A stretch of DNA of 64,000 nucleotides from Trebouxia sp. TZW2008. Taxonomy: Eukaryota > Chlorophyta > Trebouxiophyceae > Trebouxiales > Trebouxiaceae. A program made the position numbers and the translations under genes. Every line of letters starts with the position of its first letter. Position 1 is the stretch's first letter. Below, one piece after another: positions 12,201 through 24,368 of the stretch. The notes beneath the pieces were generated by a model, which saw only the letters and a list, made by a program, of their open reading frames with translations, made no database searches and was not told where the DNA came from. Location: assembly GCA_002118135.1 (NCBI GenBank), contig BDIU01000123.1:62001-126000 (forward strand), written 5' to 3'.

Positions 12201-15200
12201 GCAAATTGATACATTGCTTGGCTTCAGACTTGGCATCCTCAGTCTTGCACACCACCTCCAGCTTATGCTCTACCTCGGCCTGCTGCTTCTTCAGATGCTC
12301 ACGCTCCTCATCACATCTGCACAGCAGCAGAAGTCAATGCAAATTGATACATTGCTTGGCTTCAGACTTGGCATCCTCAGTCTTGCACACCACCTCCAGC
12401 TTATGCTCTACCTTGGCCTGCTGCTTCTTCAGATGCTCACGCTCCTCATCACATCTGCACAGCAGCTGAGTCAATGCAAATTGATGCATTGCTTGGCTTC
12501 AGACTTGGCATGCGCCTCAGTCTTGCACACAACCTCCAGCTTGTGCTCTACCTCAGCCTGCTGCCTCTTCAGACACTCACGCTTCACATCTGCCTCAGAA
12601 GCAGAAGTCAATGCAGATTGAGGCGTTGACATAGTCTTTGCATGGTCAAGACGCCTGGAAAGACAGGAGCATTTGAGGGACACGTGAAAGAGGCGGGTGG
12701 AGAACACAGTGCACCGCGGTGTGATGGGCACTTGCAGGACAGGTGATGTTTGCCATCGAGAGCTGGTGACAGCGTCCTGCTTTTGTGTATCTTGCGACCA
12801 CATCACAAACTCACACGAAAACACAAGAATAAGCATTGAGTACAGTTTGCGGCGGCTTGGGCACTTCATTGTGCAGGCAGAAGCTGGCTAACATATGGAA
12901 AGCTGTTTTGTCAGTGCAGAATACTGCTGGGACAGCTATGTACCTTCTGCGCTCAGCTGCAGCAGTAGCATGAGCTTCTTTGGCTTCAGCAGATGCCTTG
13001 GCCGCTGCCTCTTGAGCCACTGCCAGCCTCTGCACATCGCCCTGAATCCAACAGCCCAGCCATCTCTACCAGTTGTGCACGGTGGTGCTAACACATCGCA
13101 GGTCATGCAGATACTTGCTCAGCAAAATCATGCTGGACTACAGCGCCCAACTTTGCTGATCCTGACTGCAGGAACCATCAAGGAGATTTCAAAATGTCGC
13201 AGCAAGGCACGAGGCTGCTCACGTAGTGTGCAGAATGGTGTAGTCCCAAGCTGCTTTTGCGTTCTTTGCGTGCTATCGCTTTGAGCACGCTCATGAGTAG
13301 AGCAGCCAGAATCAATGCAGACTGTCATGTCAATGCTGTAGCAATATGTACCTCTAGCTGCAGTTTGCGGCTGTTCAGATTGACTTCCTGCTCCTGCAGC
13401 TGCTGCTGATGCTGCTTGAGCTGCTCTTCTTGTTGTGCCATCTGCTGGCTCAGCACCCTAGCTTCTTCAGCACCATGCAGCTGCTTCTACAGCATCAAAA
13501 AGCACAAATGACAACCAGGAAACGGTCAGAACAGCGGATTGCGCTGGTTTACCAGACACTGGTTGTGTTGTGGCAGAAGGCTTGTTCTGGGATCAGTTGT
13601 CGATGCTTTCTTTTTCTGTGCAGGTAAAAACCTCATCATTGTGTTCTATGACTGCAACCAGGGTGCTACGTGCAGAGGCTAGAGACCTTCATATTCCTGT
13701 CCTGACCTGCTCAAAGGCATGTTGTTGCTGCTGAAGGGCTTGGCGCTTATCCTCAAGGGCTTGACTCTGGCGGTCAACCTCGGCAGCAGCTGAGTGGAGC
13801 AGGTTGTCAGCGCGCTCCTCAGCCTCTTGTACCTGGCTCTCACGCCGCCTCAAGGTCACTTTCTCTTCATCACCCCACACTTGCGCGGCCTGCAATCAGG
13901 CAGGAAGCATCCTGAGAAGCACCAACTTAAGCTTGCAGTGCATGCAGGATCTGCACCAAGGCAGCATAGCTGTCAAGCAGCAATAGATGTCTGAGCTACG
14001 ACATTTTCTAAGATGACACAACATGTGTCAAGTACAGTCAGTGTGCTGTCATGTTGGTTCAAACAAGACATGCTGTGCATATTAAGAACAGAAGAGTGCA
14101 AGCAGCAAGCCCACCTGGAGAATCTCTTTGGCGTCCAGGCGTTTCTTGTCCCTAGGTTTGAAGGACTCAAATCAGTAGAGAAAGCAAGCCCTGATAAGCT
14201 CACAGTAGGTGCTGAATGTAAGAGATGCAAACAAGCACAGCAGCAAGGCCCTAGCATGGTTCCCTGCATGCTCCCTATAGCTGCTGCATATGGGAGTCTA
14301 GTGAAGTGTCACAACAAAAATCACCTTGAGCATTTCTCTGGCCTCCAAGCGTTCCTTGTCAAGAGCTTGGGAGGACTCCTCCAGCAGGGCCTGCTGCTGC
14401 CGCAATTGCTCCTGCTCATTCTGCAGGCTTGCCTCACGCTGCGCCACAACCCTTTCTTTGGCTGCCACTGCCTCAGCCTGCCGTTCCACTGCACACAGCA
14501 TCAGCAGTGTAAAACGACACCTTGCAAGCACGCATGTCCTTGTTAATGGCAAGCAGCTGAAGAGGCAATCAGCTGCCTGCAGGCAGGTTTAGGCCTTCTA
14601 GCTGTGTTGTGACGCATGCAAACATGCACGGCACCAATGCTGTGAAGCAGGCTTGTTCCTGCCAGTACTAATGCTTTCTGAGTGTGCAGCAGGAATCGAT
14701 CCTTGGCCTAAGTGTGGCCGTGTCCAGCTTGCATGGTTGCTCGGGCCATGTTGGCCTAGCCGCACAAGGTGACTCTACTGAGTGTAGTTCCCAAGTCTGC
14801 TCACTACCTTGCTTGGCTTGTGCGAGTTGGATGTCAAGGCGCTGCTTGTCCACCTGCAGACGCTTCTGCCGTTCCTCTACATCCTGTGTTTTGCTGGCAG
14901 CCTTTTGCAGCTCTTCCTGCACCTGCACCCAACAAAGCATTTGGCATAGGAATAGTGCCTCACCAGTTGCGCATTGCTGTGAAAGCCTGTACCATATGTG
15001 CAAACAAGAAGATCACCTTGAACTCATGTCCAGCACAAGCGAGCGTTGCTTGAACAAGCACAGACCTGATCTGCAGCCCCTGTGATTATCTCCTGACAAT
15101 CTGTTGTGGAGCTAATTGTACGCACAATTTCAGCACAAGCTAACAAGATTTTGTCAAAATGTGTCATGAGCATCTTGTTGCCATGCTCTGCTCTCAACAA

Positions 15201-18200
15201 AATGGCTTATATTGTCTGATGTGTACATGCACACATGCGCAATGCCTTTTCAAGAAGCAAATTGCCTTCTTGATGTGTAGCGCCTTCAGGTTTCAAAGCA
15301 ACACATGCTCTTTCCCTGGTCTAGCTGATACTGCTTGACATGCAGTGCCTTCAGATGGTGAAACAACAGGTGCTCTCTACCTGATCCAGCTGCTCCTGCA
15401 GACTGCGCTTGTCTGCAGCCAGCTGCCTTGACATGGCTGCATGCTGAGCCTCAGCTGCTGAGCTGGCTTCCAGAGCTGCTTGCGTGGCCTCCTCCAGAGC
15501 TTTCTCCCTGTCCTGTGAAGCCAAACAGCAATGCCTTCAGAGGACATGCAGCATGTGCTTAGACTGTTGCAACCATGCTATGTAAATGCAAGCAATGCAA
15601 GCTGAAAGACTTGGAAACAGAAACCATGCCAAAACAGCTTTGTAGTTAGTTGGCACGCTGACACATTCTTGCAATACGGCAGCACATACTGCGCTCGCTT
15701 GCTGCTGATTGAACTTATTAATATGATGGTACGGCAACGCTCGGTGACAATGGTCCAAGTCCATTTGGTCCTCATGCAACAACAAAGGCCAGTGCTGAGT
15801 GTTTACTTGATCACATGATCACAACAGCCCGCAAACATCTGCTACCAAAGTCGTGGGCCACAGCTTTATGCCAACAGGCAGGATCCAACATGGTTGTGTG
15901 GGAAACTGCGCCCAAACATGAAAGTTACCTGCAGTCGCTGATGCTTGTGCTGCAGGTCCAAGTGCTGTGTGTGCAGGCTGTGCTTCAGGTCTTGCATGTC
16001 ACTTTCACGCTTAGTGACCTGAGCCTCTCTAGAGTCCAGGGCTTGCTCCCCTTGCGCTGCTCTGTCAGACCCCTCTTTTGCTGCCTATAGCGTAACTCAG
16101 TTTGAGCCAGTTTGAAGCAGCGTCTGGTATCTTTTCAGGTAGACATTCATAACATCACCCGGGAGTCACTGCCTGTGCATTATCGCTCGTGACCGGCAGT
16201 GGCAGCGCAGCAGACAGCACAGAAAGCTGCAGCACAATCTCAGCTGCAGACACCCTCAGATCCACTCAACTCACTAGCTGAGGCGTCTCCGCTTGCGATT
16301 TACGTCACAGGACACCAACAAGCCAGTTTGAAGTAGCGGCTCAAGTTGTGCGCATAGTCATTTGCTGTGCAAAGATTGTCAATGTCGGATGTACCTACAT
16401 GCATGCTGCCATACCTATCATGCATACTGATGCACATTTTGGCAAGCTGCTGGGCATACTGGGCCTCACATGCATACTGGTGCCGAATCTACTGTACACA
16501 CTAATGCCTCACCTTGGCTGCTCTCTCACAAGCCTCCAGCCTGTCCTGCAGCTCAGCTTCCCTTGCATCCAATCCTCTTCGCTGCTTACTCAGGGCCTCG
16601 CTCTCTCCTGCCAGCTCAGCGCTGAGCTGGCTGGTGGCAGTAGACTCAGCCTCAAGCAGGGCCTGAGCCTGAGACAGCTGAGCACGCTCTGATGACAAAA
16701 CCTGAGCACTCTTGTGCAGGCTGACCTCTTGCTCTTCCAGCTTCTTGCCCTTCTCGTTCAGCTGTTTTGCCTGTCATGCAAAAGCTGCACAGCTAAGTCA
16801 ATGTAATTCAGAAGCCATTATGCAGGCAATGTGGTCCTGATTCATCCGTTGGTGCAGATGCTTTGCATGTTTTTTTCCAAGACTGGTAAACCTTGCAGCT
16901 TTGTTGAGCGCAAGGGTTGCAGTGTCGTCAAGCGTGAATGCTGAAGAGTGGTCGGAGCATCGTTCAAAACAGCTAAGCAAAAGCATGAGCATCAAGGCTT
17001 CACTAAGGCAGGCGTGAGACTGCATTGCCAGTAGCGATTGAAATGCGCATTGGGTGACATGTGCATCGGATGACATATGTATTGAATGATAAGTGCGCTG
17101 GATGACAGCTGCAGAGCACTTCCCATCTCCAGCAGTTCAGAAAAGCCAAACGGTCATGAACCAAAGAGATGCAGAGCAGGAATAGAGCTGACCTTTTGCA
17201 GCTGCTGCTGCAGAGACTTGGCAGCTGCGGCTTGCCTGACAGACTCCAGCTCCAGTTTCATGGCCCAGCGCTGCAGCCCTGTCTCACGCTCCAATAAGGT
17301 TGCTCGCCTCGCCTGCAGTAAGGACAGGAACCAGGTCATGTGTAAGCTAAGAAAGGCCAAGAAGCAGGTCTGCTTTCATCAAGCCAATTTGTAAACGGTC
17401 TTGAGGACACTGCAAGGGGCAGCACTTCCAGCATTCTTGCATACACATGCATGAAAGCACCAAAGATGTGAGGTAGCATGCATAAAAGCTGAAATCGCTC
17501 AGCATTAGAGGCAGATTGTGAGGATGCATGCAGGCAGGCAACACAGCTTAGTGTGTACTGAGCACTGAACACAATCTGCACCTCACTGTGAGCAGGCAGA
17601 TGCCCGAGGCAAAGAGCAGTTCTGACCTGCAGATTTCTAGCAAGATCTGAGGAGGTATCAGAAGCAAAGGAGGATGAGGCTGGGGATGCCCAGGAAACGC
17701 CTTCCCGCATTGGGCCGGCTTGACCAGCGTGACCCTGCAGGTCATCACCGCATACTGTTGACTCTGTAGGTTTTTTCCAGAGTTGATTTTGTACAGAATA
17801 AGGGTCTAGGTCAGCAGTGTCATGCTTGTCAGTGTGAGACAGAGGCAAGCCCATATGGTAGCACAGCACTGCCAACAGCTGACATTGCAATAGTCTGAAT
17901 TGTTTGCAGTCACGCCCTAAGCATTCAGCAGGGTCTGTGCAATACTTCGCAGTCATATTATTGAAGTGTCTGCAGGGCAACAAATAACTAGGGAACGCAG
18001 CTAGTCCTGCAGGTCCAATGCTGGCAAGTGTCACACAGGGTCATCACGCACCCTGGCATAAGCATGTCTTGTACCCTGGCAGAAGCATGGTGTTGCTACC
18101 TGTGGGCATGAGCAGGTGTGACCAGCAGCAACAGAGTCATGCAGCTTCAATGCAGGCAAGACTTGAGCACAGAGCCATGGGAAACCCTAGCAGAAGCGTG

Positions 18201-21200
18201 TCACCTACCCTGGCAGAAGCGTCAGGATGCAGCATGTCAGCTGTGAGCTCCACTTCTGACTGCAGCTCTGAGGCCTGCAGCCTGAGAGCATGCCATGAGT
18301 CATGCAGCTCAGCCTCTCGAGCTTCCAGAGCAGCTTCAACATGACTCAGAGTTCCCCTCATGGCTTCTGCTGCAGCTCTTGCCTGCATATGTGCTAAATT
18401 TGAGCCATGCAAGCAGTTTGGAGGAGGACCTCTGCATAAAATGGCGCTGTGCTGTGATCTCCTGGTTATGAAGTGTGTACAAGGCAGAAGCAAGGGGCTT
18501 GCTGGGTCTTGCACACACATGCCCTGCTTGCTTTCATGTCTGCTTGCACATGTGACTACAGAACAAGGGTTTGACGCTGTCTGGCTTTCATGAGCAGCAT
18601 CAGCTTCAGACACATCTATTGCAGATTTGTGTAAGCATTCAACAAGGAGAGTGCCAGGGGTGCCCCTCAACGCGAACAATACAAACCGGCAGCACGTGGC
18701 TTGCGCTTGTCTGCTCTGTCTAGAAGCGATCGACGGCAGATTACAAGGGCAAGCAGGGTCAAGGCTTGCTCAGATGCCCTTACTCCAGGTCAGAGAACAG
18801 ATGCTGTCTGTTGCTGTGACAACATGTAGTGCCTACACCTCAACGCGCTTCCTCATATCCCCTCCATTTACAAGGGTTTGGATCAAGATCTCTGTCAAAC
18901 CAAAATACTCCATTATACAATGACAATTGCTGCTCAAAATGGTGTTGTGGCAGACCTGATCTGCTGCTTCAGTGGCTTGCACAGCGGCTGCATGCTGCTG
19001 CTTGTAGTCAGCCACAGCCTGCTCTCTTGCCAGCAGGCCTGCCAGCTTGGCATCAGCCTCCTTGTGCTTGGTCTCAGCTGCTGCCTCCCTGGCTTTGGCT
19101 ACCTCCAGTGCCTCCTTGCTCTCTACTGCTTCCCTGTAGACAGTAGATGACTGTGGAAGTCTGCTGTGGGAGGTGAAGCAAGCACAGGTAAAGTAGGTCT
19201 TGGTCTTCACGCTTCATAATGGGGGCATTTGTGAGCGGCCCAAGGATGCCGCCGCTGGAGGACAAGCAGCAAACAGTTGCCCTATGGGGTCCAGCCCTTC
19301 AATCAAGGCCACAATCTCAAGTTCATGAAGTTTACAGCCACTGTTATGTGGCAGTCAAAGCAAGATCAGGGAATCATGCAGTCTGTAGACACTGTGTGAA
19401 AGAGCCGCAACTTGCATAGCCAGGCAACATCTATATTATGCAGTTTCTTTGAACTCACAGGGTGATGGTCTGGTGCTTCTCCTGGCTGTCTGAAGTGAGC
19501 TCTGCCAGGCGGGCTTCCTTTGCCAGCAGGCGCCTGTGGTCATCCTCAGCGGCTTCCTTTGCAAGCTCTACCTCACGCCTGCCCTTGCGCACCTGCAACA
19601 CCAGCTACATGCTTTCAAGCTAGCAGGAAGCCAGGCAGAAGCTGAAAACTTCATGTGAATGGCACTGGTTTTAGGATGTGACCAGCTTGACAGTTGTAAA
19701 CACTCACAAAACAACTAATAACATCATGCGACAGAGTTGACCTGACAGTAGGCTTCCATACAAAAGCTGATGAGATCTGGGCGCTGAATGCGCACAGTTG
19801 ATCAGTAACCCAGTCTGGACGCTGTTCAGCAAGATGCACTTAATGCCGGGCATTAAACTGGCAGGGTTGATCCATGTTAGGTACTGATCTCACAGAGTTG
19901 ATCAGTGCTGTACGCTGATTTCCAGATTGCATCAGCAACCTTGAACTACAATCTCAAACAGCTGACTAATCGTTGAGGCTGTTACAACACAGTTGACTGG
20001 TGCCGTACCTCAGTCTCAGCACTGTCTAGCTGCAGGCGGCGCTGGTCCAAGGCTGCCTTGTCAGCATCCAGCTGCACCTTGAGGCCCTCCAGTCCCTGCA
20101 CCCGCCCCTCCCGGGTACCCACCCCGGCCAGTCGCTCCTCCAGGCTACGCACACCCTCACTGACGGATCGCTCCTTGTGCAGCAGGGTTGCCTCCCTGTC
20201 CTGGAAGGCTTTCTGCAATGCCATGCACAACATGAACAATTATGTCTCACTAGGGAGACTTGACATTGAGCTGTGAGAAAACACATAGTCAGCCACTGCG
20301 ACCCGGTAGGTCTGCATGACCTTTTAACATGAAAGCATGCTGTGGTACCACACAAACGGATGGATGCTGCTGGCCCATGTACTGCGTCAGGCCTAGACAG
20401 CTTGCTTGGGCATACAGAGTAGCAACTTGAGTAGAAATGCACAGGGCATCTGTGGCCAAACACCAATAAAATCCTCGGGCAAATATTATACGACAATCCA
20501 AGGAATACGGGGAACACAAGGACCGAAATAAGGAGCCCCTCTCTAAAAAATCACAACTGTACCTCCATGGAGCGCTGCACTTCCTCAAGGTCGTTCTTCT
20601 TCCTATCCAGCTTGCTCTGCCAGTCGCTGAGGGCCTTCTCCCGCTCCCCAATCTGGCGCAGGGCTTCAGCCTTGAACTTCTGCTTCCAGGCCTCCAACTG
20701 CTCCTCATGATCAGTCAGCTCCTCAGCCCTTGCCTGCATGCACACATGAGCATTGAGCTTTCAGTCATGAGCAGCTTGGCGAACTTGTTTTGTGCAGGAA
20801 CCTCCTGGTGATCAGTCAACTCCTCAGCCCACATGCACAGCGCTGAGCCATCAGCCATGATCAGCTCATGTTTCATCAGTTCACACAGACCACGCATGCA
20901 AGCAGGACCATGCAATGATTGAGGATCAGCTTGAGGCAAGTGCAAAGAGGCTGCACAGCAACTCTGAAGTTTCTGCAGCAAATTCAAGGCAGTACAAGTC
21001 TAAGCACCTATACATAGCCTCAGACTGCAGTGAAGTTGACTTCTTTGGTTTTATCACTCGCCAGCTTTGGGTTCAGTGACACGGTATTACAGTGACTCCT
21101 CTTTGTAACAACTGCTTTTGTTACCAAGAAATTGTCCTTACTGACATATGCCATTGCAGTCAAAGTTGATTGGTTCACAACGACCATGTCCTTACGTTGA

Positions 21201-24200
21201 GAATGTCCTGACATCACATCCTGTGATAAGAGAATGTACTGTATACCTTGAGGTCAGCTCTTTCAGCCTCTACAGCTTGAGCTGCCTTCTGAGTCATGGA
21301 GGCATCATTTTCCAGCCGAGTCCTGAGCAGCTCAACTCTGTGCTCAGATGATACAAGCGTTGTCTCGCGCTGCCTGAGCTGATGATCAAGAGCCTGCATG
21401 ACACCAAAGTCGTTCAAAAGTTCCAGTGTAACTGTTGTGGCTGAAGGTAACGATTTGCTGATATCAGCTTCAACAGGGCGTAGTCAGGTTGAATAAGCAT
21501 GCTGCGACACAAGTGCTCAAAGCCTTCAAGACATGTTTGTAAAGCTCTGCCATGCTGCAGCAACACAAACGTGTGATATGCAAGGTTGCTGCAAGCACCT
21601 TAGATTGCTGCTAGCACTGCCATTCATGTGTATCAAAGCAGATGCTGGATGGCATCAGCATTGCATGCAGATTTAGCTACTGTACCTGCAGCTCTTGCTG
21701 TTTGGCTGCTAGTGCACCTTCCTCCTCAGCAACAGCAGCTTCCCAGTCAGCTACACGCTGCTGCTGGCGGGCTACAACGGCATCCACCTCGGCCTTCATG
21801 CTCTCAGCTTCTGCCTCTGCAGTCTGCCTAGCAGCCTGCAGCAGCGCTCATCAGTTGCTGACAACTGCAGGACAAAGATGGTGGTTCTCACACAAAAATC
21901 AAAGGAGATGCCTTTTCGTAATTCCCAAAAACAAAGGCACCTTGTATCAAGACAGACATCGGCTCCAAAAACTTTGTGTACATGTAACCAGATTGCAATT
22001 GATTGGCGCCTGATGCCTGCCACTGCGGATGCAGTCGGCAGAGTTGTCATGGCATTCCCCAAAAGCCGTTTTGGTGTCGACGTCTGTCATATGTACATCT
22101 CGTTTTTGTATCAGGTGATGCAGAATGAATCGTTCTCAGCAGAGCCTACATATGAATGGGATCAAGAGCAGCTGCTTTACAGTATACAGAAGTGCTTTAT
22201 GATGTTCATGGTTTTGATTCCACAAAGCACACCCAGGCCCACTCAGTGTGCCATGAACTGCTACATGGCCTGCCTGAGCTATTGCATGTGGCTTCAGTCA
22301 GATTACAGAGCGAGGTCATGACACACATTGACATGACACACCATGCAGAACTTGCTCATGAGCACTCTGTAGCTTCAATGCCTGACAATGAAAATTTTGT
22401 GCATGCACAAACAACTAAACACAACGTCGTCCACCTGTATGCTTTGCTGCAGAGTATTATGCTCCTGCTGCAGGCCCTGCTGCTCAGCTTCCCACTGGCT
22501 GCGCCACCGTTGCTGATCTCTCTGTGCAGCCTGGATGTCAGCAGCAACAGCTTCCTGCTTCTGCTGCAGGGCCAGCAGCCTGGCATGGGCTGATGCAGCT
22601 GCCTCGTCAGCTGCTCTCTGCGCCTCCTTGCCAGCCTGTCAGCAGCGGAACACGGTTGATTGCATGTGTGCTTACATGCTGCAATATCCCTTGCGATCTA
22701 CAAAAGCTATGGGCCTCTTGGCTAGGCTAGAAGACATGTATAGAATGTCCTGCTTGAAGACATGTCAAGGCATGTGCAGGTTTTATCTGATCTTTTGTGC
22801 AGTTCTAACAAAGCCCACATTTGGCAAGTGCACAGTTGCTTGTTCAATGTGCTGGAGAGCCATACTAAGCAATGTGAAGGCATACACAGAATGGTACAGC
22901 TTTCAGTCCCACCCAATTGCTGACCATCAGATGCCATTTGTATGTGAACACAAGCTCACAGCTGCTTTAAAGCAATCATGCCGAACCTACCGCAACAGCT
23001 CTGTCATGTGCAGCCAGGGCCTTGTCACGGGCCAGCTCAGCCCTGTCAATGTCATCCCTGAGGTGCACTGCCTTGTTGCGGAGAGCCTCTTCATCTCCTT
23101 GGGCGCCCTTCAGGTTGCGCATGGCCTCCCCAGTGTCTGCCTCTAATCTGCGCAGCTCTGACAGGGCCCTAGACCTCTCCTGCAGCAGACAAAGCAACTG
23201 GCATCGACGTAGGTAAATGTCAGAGGTATGGAGTGCGTTTCCTATGGCAGGCAGAGAACTGGGTGTGAACATGGTGGACCCAGGCCGTAAAGCAGTTGCA
23301 ATGCGTCACAGTCAGGCTGTGGTCATAGCTGCAGACCATGCATTTGCTGAGCAAAAGTGAGCCCAGGTGTGAGTGTATGCAAGCTGTTGATAGTGTGCCA
23401 TGCACTTGAGCAGATGCAGTGCAGCTAGGCTGTATGATCTGCAAGCAAGCGAGCACTGCTGCACCATGCTTTTGTTTGCAGCACACTTGATGTCAAGCAT
23501 TGGTCAACAGTATAAGGAGCTACTTTGCATCAGCTGTGGCTGGTGCAAAGCTGAGAGTCCTTGTTGCCCTATTTACATCTCTGTGGGGAATTCTGTACCA
23601 AAGCATATCTGCATTTCAGTCAAGGTGCATATATGTTTCAGAAACTTTAGCTGTGCACAAAACATCACAAAAGCATGACAACAGAGTCAAAGCCAGCACA
23701 GCTGTGTGGCGGACCAAACAGTACCTGCTGCTCCTGTGCAAGACGGCGGCGTCGATCAGCATCTTTCTGCCGCAGGTCTGCAGCCAAGGCATCCTCCTTG
23801 GCAGTCACAGCTGCCTCCCTGGAAGCAAAGTCAGCATTCCATCTGTTGCGCGCGTCCTCCAGAGCGTGCACCTGCTCTGCAAGCCTGCGAGCTTCATCCT
23901 GCATGCGCAGCAAGTACCGTAAAGAATTTATCAGGCAGTCAAGACAAAACCAACATCAGCATGCCCTTGGACCTCATCCTGCGTGTGCAGCAATGGCTGT
24001 ATGGCATACGTGAGGCAGCCCAGAAAGGTATGCTGTCAGCATGATGTGGCACGCAGGCCAACATGATGTGGCCTTGGAGGCTGCTTGCACCTGCGCTGCA
24101 AGCCTGCAGGCCTCATCCTGCATTGCCAGCAATGACTGCAAGGCATAACTCAGGCAGCCAGGACATGTGGCTTGTCAGCATTAAGTGGCATGCAAGCCAA

Positions 24201-24326
24201 CAATGCCATATTGGAAGATGCGATGCTGACATTGCTGCCATTGATTGCGTCAGCTGCACTACATGCTGAGTTATGTTGGCATGACATATCAGCATCAGGT
24301 AAAACAGTGTGTGCATGTTGCAGAAG

Positions 24327-24368
<42 letters not shown>

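Larger units (their letters stand above)
3767..12654 (-). other. Exon map, coiled-coil gene, exons 29-43
   Basis: Exons: 11995-12654 (contains a tandem array; exact splicing unresolved), 11591-11692, 11214-11313, 10704-10802, 9587-9720, 8998-9171, 8584-8814, 8112-8237, 7553-7750, 7053-7163, 6622-6759, 5966-6190, 5188-5408, 4505-4631, 3767-4045. The intron 4632-5187 only joins in frame if its donor is GC (GCAAGT at the 5-prime end), a recognised minor GC-AG class. Exon 3767-4045 ends in a Gln/Pro/Ser stretch with an in-frame duplication (QQSPGLS followed by PMLQ, twice). Several exons have partial copies on one or both sides (see the repeat entries). Confidence 0.72.

Noticed and set aside
12060..12600. 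Regularly spaced repeat that could be taken for a CRISPR array
   Set aside because: The unit is 138 bp, lies in a eukaryotic gene, has no constant short repeat with unique spacers, and encodes coiled coil.
17336..18034. 232-codon open frame on the minus strand
   Set aside because: Only 17627-17734 within it behaves as an exon. The rest reads through intron sequence with no conserved pattern.
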